A stretch of 64,000 nucleotides of DNA, from NCBI GenBank assembly GCA_035713725.1, contig DASTMZ010000197.1, forward strand, positions 10,739 through 74,738, given 5' to 3'. This document shows, piece after piece, positions 31,925 to 40,096 of this stretch. The stretch comes from DASQPR01 sp035713725 (GTDB taxonomy: Bacteria; Actinomycetota; Actinomycetes; Mycobacteriales; Micromonosporaceae). The notes under the pieces were generated by a model, which did no database searches, had not been told where the DNA came from, and saw only the letters and a program-made list of their open reading frames with translations. Positions within the stretch are counted from its first letter, which is position 1. The number at the start of each line of letters is the position of its first letter. The translations under genes and the position numbers were made by a program.

Positions 31925-33001
31925 ATGACACGAGTGCGGTGGGATCACCTCAAGACCGATGCGCAGCCGGTGCCACTGGCGCTCGCCGGGGGAGTCCGGC
32001 GGACGTTCGACACGCCCGGCTTCGCGGGCATGACGTTCTACGAGATCCAGGCTAAGTCGATCATCAACCGGGTGCCGGGGCAGTCGCGCGTCCCGTTCGA
32101 ATGGACGATCAACCCCTATCGCGGCTGCACGCACGCCTGCACCTACTGCTTCGCTCGCAACACGCATACCTACCTCGATCTCGACGCCGGTCATGACTTC
32201 GACACCCAGATCGTGGTGAAGGTCAACGCGCCCGCGCTGCTGCGTCGTGAGCTGGCCGCGCCGCGGTGGGCAGGCGGTCACATCGCCATGGGTACGAATG
32301 TGGACTGCTATCAGCGTGCCGAGGGCCGATATCGGCTGATGCCCGGGATCATCGCGGCACTGCGTGACTTCGCCAACCCGTTCTCGATCCTGACAAAGGG
32401 CACACTGATCGTGCGCGATCTGCCGCTGCTGCGCGAGGCCGCCGAGGTCACGTCCGTCGGGCTGTCGATGTCGATCGGGTTCGTCGACGAAACGGTCTGG
32501 CGGTCCGCCGAGCCCGGCACGCCGTCACCACGTCGGCGGCTGGACGCGGTCCGAGCCCTCACCGACGCCGGGTTCTCGGTCGGCGTCCTCATGGCGCCGA
32601 TCCTGCCGGGGCTCACCGACACCGACGAGTCCATCGATGCGACGGTTCGCGCGATCGCCGCGTCCGGCGCCGCGAGCGTGACACCACTTCCGTTGCACCT
32701 GCGCACCGGTGCCCGGCAGTGGTATCTCGCCTGGCTCGCGCGCGAGCACCCCGAGCTGATGCCCGAATACCAGCGTCGGTTCGGCGACCGCGCCTACCAA
32801 CCGGCCGCCGCGCAGCGTGCCACCACCGCCCGGGTGCGCATGGCGGCCCGCCGCTATGGCATCGGTTCGAGTGGCTCTGCGGAGGCGCGTACGCCGCCCG
32901 ACGCGGACGGCAGCCACGATGGCCACCGGCACGGTGGATCCGCGCGCGGTGCATCCGGCGCTCGCGGCCGAAGCGAGGCACGGCAGCTGCCGCTGTGGTG
33001 A
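31925..33001 (+). CDS. radical SAM protein, Rv2578c/SplB-like
   Basis: 358 residues. N-terminal RWDHLKTDAQPVPLAL, then TFYEIQAKSIINRVPGQSRV and the [4Fe-4S] cluster motif RGCTHACTYCFARNTHTYLD (C-x3-C-x2-C), HIAMGTNVDCYQRAEGRYRL and FSILTKGTLIVRDLPLL. These match the mycobacterial Rv2578c family, annotated as SPL-like radical SAM proteins and induced by DNA damage. True spore-product substrate is unlikely; likely acts on damaged nucleic acid or is uncharacterised. ATG 31925 used; GTG 31934 (VRW, as in the Rv2578c N-terminus MRW) would be leaderless. Confidence 0.9.
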   Translation: MTRVRWDHLKTDAQPVPLALAGGVRRTFDTPGFAGMTFYEIQAKSIINRVPGQSRVPFEWTINPYRGCTHACTYCFARNTHTYLDLDAGHDFDTQIVVKVNAPALLRRELAAPRWAGGHIAMGTNVDCYQRAEGRYRLMPGIIAALRDFANPFSILTKGTLIVRDLPLLREAAEVTSVGLSMSIGFVDETVWRSAEPGTPSPRRRLDAVRALTDAGFSVGVLMAPILPGLTDTDESIDATVRAIAASGAASVTPLPLHLRTGARQWYLAWLAREHPELMPEYQRRFGDRAYQPAAAQRATTARVRMAARRYGIGSSGSAEARTPPDADGSHDGHRHGGSARGASGARGRSEARQLPLW

Positions 33002-33092
33002 TCCGCGTGCGACATCGCCCCGCCCGCCAGCGAGCGGAACGATGCGGCCGGTTGCCATAGGCCGATCCGTGGATGATCGCTAGATTTAACCG

Positions 33093-33977
33093 GTGATCAC
33101 CGGGATCGTCGCCGCGGCGATCTCGGCGCTCGGCTACGGCATCGCGTCGGCGCTGCAGGCCGTTGCGGCCCGCGCCGAGCCAGTGGCGCCGGGCGTCGAC
33201 GCGCGGCTGCTCGCCCGGCTCGCCAGGCGCGGCACGTTCGTGGCCGGACTCGCGTTGGACGGCATGGGCTTCGTCGCGCAGTTCATCGCGCTCCGCTATC
33301 TCGCCGTGTTCGTGGTGCAGGCGGTGCAGGCCGGCAACCTCGCCGTGACCGCGGTCGCCGCCGTGCCGCTGTTGAAGATTCGGCTACGGGGTCGCGAGTG
33401 GGCGGCGATCGCGTCGGTGTGCACTGGGCTGGCGCTCCTGGCCGCGGCGGCCGGCCGGGAGAACATCGAACCGGTGCGTGCCGGTGTCGAGTGGTCGTTC
33501 CTGCTCGCCTCCGCCGTCGTGACGGCCCTCGGCTTCCTGGTCGGCCGGACGCACGGCCGCGCCGCAGCGACCATCCTCGGCCTGTTCGCTGGACTGGGAT
33601 TCGGCGTCGTCGCACTCTCCGCGCGCGTGTTGACCAATCTCGCGATCGTGCCGTTGTTGCGGAATCCAGCGACGTACGCCCTCGTGCTCAGTGGTGTGAC
33701 GTCCTTCCTGTTCTTCACGACGGCGTTGCAGCGCGGCAGCGTGACGGCGGTGACCGCGGCGGTGATCATCGCCGAGACGATTCTCCCGGCGGCGGTTGGC
33801 GTTGAGGTGCTCGGCGACGGTACGCGACCGGGCCTCGTGTGGCTCGCCGCGATCGGCTTCGCGGTGGCGATCGTGGGCGCGCTGATGCTTGCGCGCTTCG
33901 GTGACCTTGCCCCGACCGTGGACGACAACCCGGCGGAGGACTCTGTCGGATCCCCAGCGCGGGCGCCGTTCCGCTGA
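33093..33977 (+). CDS. DMT-superfamily (EamA-like) transporter
   Basis: 294 residues, about ten transmembrane helices. Segments ALGYGIASALQAVAARAEP, LALDGMGFVAQFIALRYLAV, VVQAVQAGNLAVTAVAAVP, and TSFLFFTTALQRGSVTAVT form two EamA repeats. GTG 33093 lies 6 bases after TAGATT (33081-33086), a good -10, so the message appears leaderless. It may export a metabolite or amino acid; specificity unknown. No partner gene nearby. Confidence 0.85.
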   Translation: MITGIVAAAISALGYGIASALQAVAARAEPVAPGVDARLLARLARRGTFVAGLALDGMGFVAQFIALRYLAVFVVQAVQAGNLAVTAVAAVPLLKIRLRGREWAAIASVCTGLALLAAAAGRENIEPVRAGVEWSFLLASAVVTALGFLVGRTHGRAAATILGLFAGLGFGVVALSARVLTNLAIVPLLRNPATYALVLSGVTSFLFFTTALQRGSVTAVTAAVIIAETILPAAVGVEVLGDGTRPGLVWLAAIGFAVAIVGALMLARFGDLAPTVDDNPAEDSVGSPARAPFR

Positions 33978-34050
33978 CTCGGTCGACGACGATTGGCGGT
34001 GCTAACTTCCAGGCGACGTACATGGCCGGGTGGTGGCAGGATGTCGTGGC

Positions 34051-34614
34051 GTGAGGATCCGGCGTCAGGCGACCGTCGGCCCGGACGGAACCAGGTGGTG
34101 GGTCGGGCGTCGGATGCTGCCGTGGCGACCCCGGCGCCGTATGCACGCGTGGCGGCCGCTCGCCAGCGCGCTCGACGGGCTGGACGACACCGGGTCGGAT
34201 GGCGCCGGCCTCGTCTTCGTCGCGGTCATTGTGGCCGTCGTCCTGCTGCCGGTAATCGTGGTACTCGCGGCGTTCGTATTCGAATGGCTACTCGTGCTGT
34301 TGGTGCTGCCGCTGGCCATGGCGCTGCGTGCGTGGGCCGGTCGGCCATGGCATGTGGTGGCACGGCAGCGGGGCGTGGCAACACAGCGCCATGCGGGTCG
34401 GCTGATCGACGCGCCGCATCGCTTTGCACGCGACGTTCGCGGCTGGCGCGCCTCGACGCGCTTGATCGAGGCGGTACGGACCGAGATCCGCGAGACCGGG
34501 GCGCCGCAGTCGCTCGGCGCCGAGCCGCTTCGGCAGCGGGGACCGTCTCGGGCACCCGTCGTCGGCCGGCCGCGAGCATCGCAGGACAGTGGCGACGACA
34601 GCCGCGCCGGCTAG
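34051..34614 (+). CDS. small membrane protein, unknown
   Basis: 187 residues. A basic N-terminus (VRIRRQATVGPDGTRWWVGR, then RMLPWRPRRR) is followed by two transmembrane helices (LVFVAVIVAVVLLPVIVVL, WLLVLLVLPLAMALRAW) and a long basic cytoplasmic tail. GTG 34051 is used; GTG 34030 is an in-frame alternative. I recall similar N-termini in related actinomycetes. No function is supported. Confidence 0.7.
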   Translation: MRIRRQATVGPDGTRWWVGRRMLPWRPRRRMHAWRPLASALDGLDDTGSDGAGLVFVAVIVAVVLLPVIVVLAAFVFEWLLVLLVLPLAMALRAWAGRPWHVVARQRGVATQRHAGRLIDAPHRFARDVRGWRASTRLIEAVRTEIRETGAPQSLGAEPLRQRGPSRAPVVGRPRASQDSGDDSRAG

Positions 34615-34679
34615 CGGTGACGGCGGGATCGTCGAGCGTGCGCAGCGCGGCCGGCTGGCTTGGCGGGATACTGGAGCGC

Positions 34680-34934
34680 ATGAAGCTCAAGCTCGACCTG
34701 CACGAGATCTTCAACCGCGGCCGTGACATCGACCGCGCGTTGCGGGATGTCATCGACGAGGCGATCGCGAAGAAGGCCTCGGTCGTCGAGATCATTCCGG
34801 GCAAGGGGTCGGGCGCGCTCAAGAAGCACGTGCTGAAGTTCCTCGACCAGAAAGACATCAAGGCTCTCTACCACCGGGTGGAGAAGGACTCGAAGAACTT
34901 CGGCCGGCTGTTCGTGCACTTCCGGCACAAATAG
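34680..34934 (+). CDS. small Smr-domain protein (stand-alone MutS2-type C-terminal domain)
   Basis: 84 residues that are almost entirely a Smr domain: LKLDLHEIFNRGRDIDRAL and VVEIIPGKGSGALKKHVLKF, carrying the family LDLH and GxG (here GKGSG) motifs. The Smr domain is a nicking endonuclease or RNA-cleaving module. ATG 34680 has GGAG 4 bases upstream. It has no MutS2 ATPase attached. Partner unknown. Confidence 0.88.
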   Translation: MKLKLDLHEIFNRGRDIDRALRDVIDEAIAKKASVVEIIPGKGSGALKKHVLKFLDQKDIKALYHRVEKDSKNFGRLFVHFRHK

Positions 34935-35003
34935 AAGCACAGCCGGCACAAGTAGCCGGTGGCGGACGCCGATCACCCGGAGGCAGTTCTGGCGGGGGAC
35001 AGG

Positions 35004-35615
35004 ATGCGGGATCAAACGATTGGCGAGTGGCTTGATGCGCTCGGTTCCACGGCGCCGGCACCCGGTGGCGGATCCGCAGCCGCGCTGCTCGCCGCGACCG
35101 GTGCAGCGCTCGTCGAGATGGTGACGAACCTGACCATCGGCAAGCCTCGGTACGCCGCCGTGGAACCGCTGATGGTGCAGGCGCGCGACGAAGCCGTACG
35201 TCTTCGGATCGCGGCGTTGCGGGCCGCGGCCGACGACGAGCGCGCGTTCGACGCGGTCGCCGCCGCGTACCGGATCCCGAAGGATGACGCGGGCCGTGGT
35301 GATGCGATTCAGACCGCTACGGAAGCCGCCGCGAGGCCGCCGTTGCGCACCGCTGAACTCGCCGCCGCGGTCATCGTGCTCGCCGAGCGCATCCGGGACG
35401 GCGCCAACGTCAACGTGCTATCCGACGTAGCGGTCGCGGCGTCGTCGGCACGCGCCGCGCTGGAATCCGCCGCGATCAACGTCCAGGTCAATGTCGCCGC
35501 GCTCCGCGATCGCACCGTTGGCGACGCGCTCGCCGCCGAGCTCGCGGTGCACACGGCCGCCGCCGACATCGCCACCGACACGATCGCGCGGGTACGAAAC
35601 GAGTTGGCGCGGTGA
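35004..35615 (+). CDS. fchA: FTCD_C-family protein, probable methenyl-THF cyclohydrolase (FchA-like)
   Basis: 203 residues of the cyclodeaminase fold (all-helical). QTIGEWLDALGSTAPAPGGG and SAAALLAATGAALVEMVTNL match the conserved N-terminal PAPGGGS-A motif of formiminotransferase-cyclodeaminase C-terminal domains and of FchA methenyl-tetrahydrofolate cyclohydrolases; then NVNVLSDVAVAA. It lacks a formiminotransferase partner, which is typical of FchA. ATG 35004 follows GGGGGA 4-10 bases upstream; GTG 34959 adds 15 non-conserved residues. The stop overlaps the FolD-like start (GTGA, 35612-35615). The FolD-like protein beside it lacks its cyclohydrolase lysine, so FchA probably supplies that activity. 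Confidence 0.78.
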   Translation: MRDQTIGEWLDALGSTAPAPGGGSAAALLAATGAALVEMVTNLTIGKPRYAAVEPLMVQARDEAVRLRIAALRAAADDERAFDAVAAAYRIPKDDAGRGDAIQTATEAAARPPLRTAELAAAVIVLAERIRDGANVNVLSDVAVAASSARAALESAAINVQVNVAALRDRTVGDALAAELAVHTAAADIATDTIARVRNELAR

Positions 35616-36451
35616 GGGCAATCGACGGTCGCGCGCACGCGAACGCGATCAGCACGGAACTGGCGGCGGATGTCGCGCGGCTACGCGAGGGTGGCGTCAC
35701 GCCGCGCCTTGCCGTCGTCGTACCCACCGACGATCCCGCGACGGCGTGGTACGTGCGGACCATCTCCCGCTTGGCCGGCAAGGTCGGCGTCGAGTGCGTT
35801 GTCGACTCGGTCGTGGGCGCCGACCGGTCGGGGATCGTCGTGCGGCTCGCCGAGTGGTCCGGCGACCCGACCGTCGACGGCGTGATCTGCCAGACGCCGT
35901 TGCCGCCCGGGATCGCGCTCGCCGATGTCGCGTCCGCGATCGCTCCCGCGAAGGACGTCGACGGCGCCAATCCGGTGAGCCTCGGGCGGCTCGCGGACGG
36001 ACTCGACGCGTACCCGCCGGCGACCGCCGCCGCGGTGCTCGAGATCCTGCGCCGCGAGAACGTACCGTTGCGCGGCGCGGACGTGGTCGTGGTCGGTCGC
36101 AGCACCGTCGTCGGCAAGCCGGTTGCGCTGCTGCTGATCGCGGCGGACGCGACGGTGACGGTGTGCCATTCGCGGACCGTCGATCTCGCGACCGTGACCG
36201 CGCGAGCCAGCGTTCTTGTGGTGGCGGCGGGACGCGCCGGTCTCATTACCGCCGACCACATCCGGCCCAGCGCGGTCGTGATCGACGTCGGCACGAATCC
36301 GACGCCGGACGGCGGCATGGCGGGCGACGTCGACCCGGACGCACTCGAGAAGGCGGGCGCCTACACGCCCGTACCCGGTGGAGTTGGGCCGGTCACCACG
36401 GCGATGCTGTTGCGCGCGGCGGTGACCGCCGCGAAGTCGACGGGACCGTAG
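35612..36451 (+). CDS. folD: FolD-like methylene-THF dehydrogenase lacking the cyclohydrolase lysine
   Basis: 279 residues of the FolD fold. TWO landmarks are kept: VDGVICQTPLPPG (Gln of QLPLP) and APAKDVDGANPVSLGRL; NAD(P) loop VVVVGRSTVVGKPVALLL. But the catalytic Tyr-x-x-x-Lys segment reads DPATAWYVRTISRLAGK: Tyr47 is present and the position of Lys (51) is Ile. The downstream FHP-type stretch is also diverged (ANPVS). In characterised FolD the Lys is needed for cyclohydrolase. GTG 35612 overlaps the fchA stop. Probably a dehydrogenase-only FolD. Whether a standard FolD exists elsewhere is unknown. Confidence 0.86.
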   Translation: MRAIDGRAHANAISTELAADVARLREGGVTPRLAVVVPTDDPATAWYVRTISRLAGKVGVECVVDSVVGADRSGIVVRLAEWSGDPTVDGVICQTPLPPGIALADVASAIAPAKDVDGANPVSLGRLADGLDAYPPATAAAVLEILRRENVPLRGADVVVVGRSTVVGKPVALLLIAADATVTVCHSRTVDLATVTARASVLVVAAGRAGLITADHIRPSAVVIDVGTNPTPDGGMAGDVDPDALEKAGAYTPVPGGVGPVTTAMLLRAAVTAAKSTGP

Positions 36452-36479
36452 TCGGCGTCCCCGAAGTCCACGGCGTCAG

Positions 36480-38690
36480 TCAACCCCGCAGCCACGCATC
36501 GTCGGTCGCGACGGTGGTGAGCCGCTGTGTGGCACGCGACAACGCGACATAGAGGGTACGCAGACCGGACGGCGACTCCGCGATGATCGCGGCCGGATCG
36601 ACCACGAGGACGCCGTCGTATTCCATGCCCTTCGCGTCGAGGCTCGTCACCACTTGCGCACGTGAGTCGAGATCGGTGCCGAGCCAGGCGGCGACCGTGT
36701 CACGGTCGGCTTGAGCGGTCACCACGCCGACCGTTCCGGCGACGTCGGCGAGCAGATCCGCAACCGCCTCGCGGACGGCTGGCGCGTGTTCCGACCGACT
36801 CACCACGACGTGCCGCGGCGCCACACCGCTGTGGCGTACGGCGGTCGGCAGCTCGATGTCCGGCTCGGCCCGGCGGACCACGGTGGCCGCCACCTCGAAG
36901 ATTTCCACCGAGTTCCGGTAGTTCGTGGTCAACACGTAGTCGTGGCGCCGCCGGCCTCGCAGCGCGGCGTCGCGCGCCTTGCGTACCTCGGTCGGATCGT
37001 GGCGGCCGGCCGACTGTGCCGGATCACCAACGATGGTCCAGCTCGCGTACGCCGCGCGCCGACCGATCATGCGCCACTGCATCGGAGACACGTCCTGAGC
37101 TTCGTCGACGACGACGTGTGCGTATTCGCGGTAGTCCTCCGGCCGCTCGACGGGCTGGCGCCGGGCGGCCGCTTGCCGATCCGCGTACGTGGTCACCTCA
37201 CGTACGCCGCCGACGACGTACGGGTCGCCGTTCGACCGTGGCGGCCGCGGCGGCGCTCCGAGCAGGCTGTCGAGTTCGTCCAGCATCGCGACATCCTCGA
37301 CGGTCACGTCACCGTCCGACCGTGGTACGGCGGCCGCCAGCGCTTCGAGCTCATGACGATCGAGCAGGCCGTGTGCGTACCGGCGTAGTCGTTCTTGATC
37401 GGCGAGCCAGCCCAGCACATCGACCGGTCGCAGCACCGGCCACCAGCGCCGCATGAACGCGACGAATTCGCGACGCTCGGCGATCTCCGACGCGAAGTCC
37501 TCACGCGGCATGCCCCACCCGCCGCCGAACACCTCGCGGGCCTGCTGCCACAGCGCATCGAGCAGGTAGCCGGCGGCCTTGCGACGCACCGTGTTGCGCG
37601 GCGCGCCGAGCGCGGCAACGGTGTCGCGTAGGCGATCGAGCGCCTGGCTGTCCAACCGGAGCAGCGTTGACCGATAGAGCAGCCGGAGTTCGGCCGGCGC
37701 GTCGGGCGGCGTGTCGCGGACCGCGCGGCCGAGCAGTCGCGCCATCCGCGAAGAGCCCTTCACGCTCGCGACCGCCGAGTCGTCGTGCCGGCGCCCAGCG
37801 ACTCCTGGCAGAAGGGAGCCGAGCGATGCGAGCACGACCTCGTCCTCGCCGAGCGACGGCAGCACGCGCGAGATGTAGTTCACGAACACCGGCGACGGCC
37901 CGACGACGAGTACGCCACCACCGGCGAACCGTGGCCGGTCGGAATAGAGAAGGTACGCCGCGCGGTGCAACGCGACCGCGGTCTTGCCGGTGCCCGGGCC
38001 GCCGCGGATTAGTGTGACGCCGGACGCCGGTGAACGGATCGCCTCGTCCTGCTCGCGTTGGATCGTCGCGACGATGTCGCGCATGCCCGGACCTGTCGTT
38101 CGAGCCAGCGACGCCACGAGTGCGCCGTCGCCCACGATGTGCATGTCCTGCGGCGCGGCGTCCGGGTCCAGCAGATCGTCCTCGATGCTCGTGACGCGCT
38201 CGCCGGCGCTCGCGATGGTACGGCGCCGGACGACCTTCATCGGATCCGCCGCCGTCGCGCGGTAGAACGGCTCGGCGGCCGGTGCCCGCCAATCGATCAC
38301 CAGCGCGCGCGCCTCGTCGTCACGAAGCCCGAGGCGGCCGACGTAACGGGTCTCACCGCCGTGCAGATCGAGCCGACCGAACACGAGACCCTCGTGCTCG
38401 GCGTCCAGCAGTCGGCGCCGCCGCGCCGCGTGAAAGACCATCGCGTCCCGCTCCACGAGCGAGCCGTACGTGCCGACGCTGGCCAGTCCGTACCCGGCCG
38501 CCTCGGCCTCAGCCGCGCTCTTCTTCGCGCTCTCCAGCCGTGCGTACACACGATCGACGTACTGCTGTTCGGTCGCGATCTCCTGGGCCACGACGGTGGC
38601 CGCGTCGGCCAGATCCGGCCCGGCCTCGTCCGGCTCTGCGGCCTCGCCGCCGCTGCTGGCTCGCGTCGGTTCGTCGCGTGCGTTGGTCAC
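36480..38690 (-). CDS. HelD/HelR-type UvrD-family helicase (RNA polymerase recycling factor)
   Basis: 736 residues. N-terminal coiled coil EIATEQQYVDRVYARLESAK typical of HelD, then the UvrD-like core: Walker A TLIRGGPGTGKTAVALHRAA, Walker B-like VVDEAQDVSPMQWRMIG, IVGDPAQS and motif with YRNSVEIFEVA; C-terminal LVVDPAAIIAESPSGLRTLY and VALSRATQRL. HelD pulls DNA and RNA off RNAP. In actinomycetes HelR also gives rifamycin resistance by displacing the drug from RNAP. I saw no rifamycin-associated element upstream. GTG 38690; its stop converges with folD. Confidence 0.85.
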   Translation of the reverse strand: MTNARDEPTRASSGGEAAEPDEAGPDLADAATVVAQEIATEQQYVDRVYARLESAKKSAAEAEAAGYGLASVGTYGSLVERDAMVFHAARRRRLLDAEHEGLVFGRLDLHGGETRYVGRLGLRDDEARALVIDWRAPAAEPFYRATAADPMKVVRRRTIASAGERVTSIEDDLLDPDAAPQDMHIVGDGALVASLARTTGPGMRDIVATIQREQDEAIRSPASGVTLIRGGPGTGKTAVALHRAAYLLYSDRPRFAGGGVLVVGPSPVFVNYISRVLPSLGEDEVVLASLGSLLPGVAGRRHDDSAVASVKGSSRMARLLGRAVRDTPPDAPAELRLLYRSTLLRLDSQALDRLRDTVAALGAPRNTVRRKAAGYLLDALWQQAREVFGGGWGMPREDFASEIAERREFVAFMRRWWPVLRPVDVLGWLADQERLRRYAHGLLDRHELEALAAAVPRSDGDVTVEDVAMLDELDSLLGAPPRPPRSNGDPYVVGGVREVTTYADRQAAARRQPVERPEDYREYAHVVVDEAQDVSPMQWRMIGRRAAYASWTIVGDPAQSAGRHDPTEVRKARDAALRGRRRHDYVLTTNYRNSVEIFEVAATVVRRAEPDIELPTAVRHSGVAPRHVVVSRSEHAPAVREAVADLLADVAGTVGVVTAQADRDTVAAWLGTDLDSRAQVVTSLDAKGMEYDGVLVVDPAAIIAESPSGLRTLYVALSRATQRLTTVATDDAWLRG

Positions 38691-38858
38691 GTGGCTCCCG
38701 GACTTGGTGGGCAGGCGCCGTAGTGGCGGACGTTCCACGATACGTCGTGCAAACCAATGCGCCATCGGCACGGTGGACGCCAAGGACCGGCACCCTCAGG
38801 TGAGTGCCGGTCCTCAAGTCGCTTGCGCGGGCGCCCGCTTCCGAGCGATCAGTGGCGG

Positions 38859-39185
38859 TCAGTCGCCGAAGACGCCCGCCTCGACGAGTCGCTTCTCGGT
38901 CAGGTTCCAGCCGTGCGTCGGCTGCGCGGCGTCGAGTGCCGCGAACTCGGCGCGGATCTTCGCACCATGTCCGGCGCCGACGAGCGCGCGGATCTCCTCG
39001 GCAAACTCGTCGGAGGTGGTCCGGAGACGCGTGGTCTGGCCGGAGATCAGATTGCGTACGTAGGCAAACCGGCCGCTGTCCAGCGGGATCAGGTACTTGA
39101 ACTCGCCCAGCACGCTGAGCGCGGCACCGGCGCTCTGGCCGGCGCGGACCGAGGCGCGCGCGGTCTTCGAGGTGTTGCTAGCCAC
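38859..39185 (-). CDS. small conserved protein, unknown
   Basis: 108 residues. A flexible N-terminus (VASNTSKTARASVRAGQSAG) is followed by LSVLGEFKYLIPLDSGRFAY, VRNLISGQTTRLRTTSDEFA, EEIRALVGAGHGAKIRAEFA and a C-terminal GWNLTEKRLVEAGVFGD. GTG 39185 follows AAGGAG 7 bases upstream. No recognised domain. 168 bases upstream of helR on the same strand. Confidence 0.7.
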   Translation of the reverse strand: MASNTSKTARASVRAGQSAGAALSVLGEFKYLIPLDSGRFAYVRNLISGQTTRLRTTSDEFAEEIRALVGAGHGAKIRAEFAALDAAQPTHGWNLTEKRLVEAGVFGD

Positions 39186-39572
39186 GGCGGAACTCCTTGC
39201 AAGCGTTGAAACGGGTTCGGGGGTCGCACACATCCGGCCGTGCGATGGCGACCGGGGATGGTCGCCGACACGGCCAACGTAGTACGGGAGGCCGAACGCA
39301 TTCGGCCGCGACAAGCTTAGCCGAGATGTGGACCAGCGTCCGCCTTCGGTGGCCCGATTTGCTGCGGCTCACATCACTTCGGTCGCCTCGTCCGGACGGT
39401 CCGAGTGGTTACCATCGGCGCGTTTTGACGCGACACGCCGGCAATCGCGAATTAGATCGGCGATTCACTAGCGCCACAGGCGTATCGCCGTCATCATGAG
39501 TTTCGCGTGGATATGCACGCGACGAATGCAGATCGTAGGGGAAGACGCATCTGTATCCGTCGGGAGGGTGCC
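39186..39572. other. 387-bp divergent intergenic region
   Basis: Separates the 108-aa gene (minus) from the DUF3145 gene (plus). Contains a perfect 7-bp hairpin GGCCGAA-CGCA-TTCGGCC at 39290-39307. Upstream of the plus gene is TTGACG at 39425-39430, a good -35, with a possible -10 GAATTA at 39449 (18-bp gap), and GGGAGGG before the GTG. Nothing else is supported. Confidence 0.5.
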
Positions 39573-40064
39573 GTGCCCACGCGTGGCGTTGTCTTCGTCC
39601 ACTCGACACCGCAGGCCGTGTGCCCGCACGTCGAGTGGGCGATTGCGCGCGTTCTGGCCGCGCCGGTCAACCTCCATTGGATGCCGCAGCCTGCCGACCC
39701 GACCGCGCGGCGCGCGGAGTGCACGTGGGCCGGACGTCCGGGCACCGGTGCGGAATTGGCGGCCGCGTTGCGACAGTGGCCGATGTTGCGCTACGAGGTG
39801 ACCGAGGAGCCGAGCCCGGGCATTGACGGGCAGCGCTTCATGTACGTACCCGGGCGTGGGTTGTTCGGTGCGCCGATGAGTGCCAACGGCGACGTGATGC
39901 TCGGTGAAGACCGCTTGCGGGCGCTGATGGCGAAGGCGCGCGGACCGGAATCGCTGGCGCACGAGATCCACCGCGCGCTCGGCTCCGCCTGGGATGCCGA
40001 TCTGGAGCCGTACCGCTACGCCGGCGACGGCGCGCCGCCGACGCTGCTCACCCAAGTCGGCTGA
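39573..40064 (+). CDS. DUF3145-family protein
   Basis: 163 residues. TRGVVFVHSTPQAVCPHVEW, ARVLAAPVNLHWMPQPA, then LRYEVTEEPSPGIDGQRFMY and a C-terminal AHEIHRALGSAWDADLEPYR match the conserved actinobacterial DUF3145 family, whose gene sits beside the FAS-II locus in other actinomycetes. Function unknown. GTG 39573 has GGGAGG about 5-11 bases upstream. It is convergent with accD. Confidence 0.87.
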   Translation: MPTRGVVFVHSTPQAVCPHVEWAIARVLAAPVNLHWMPQPADPTARRAECTWAGRPGTGAELAAALRQWPMLRYEVTEEPSPGIDGQRFMYVPGRGLFGAPMSANGDVMLGEDRLRALMAKARGPESLAHEIHRALGSAWDADLEPYRYAGDGAPPTLLTQVG

Positions 40065-40096
40065 CCGGCTGATCGGCCGCGGCGCGCCATCCCCAG

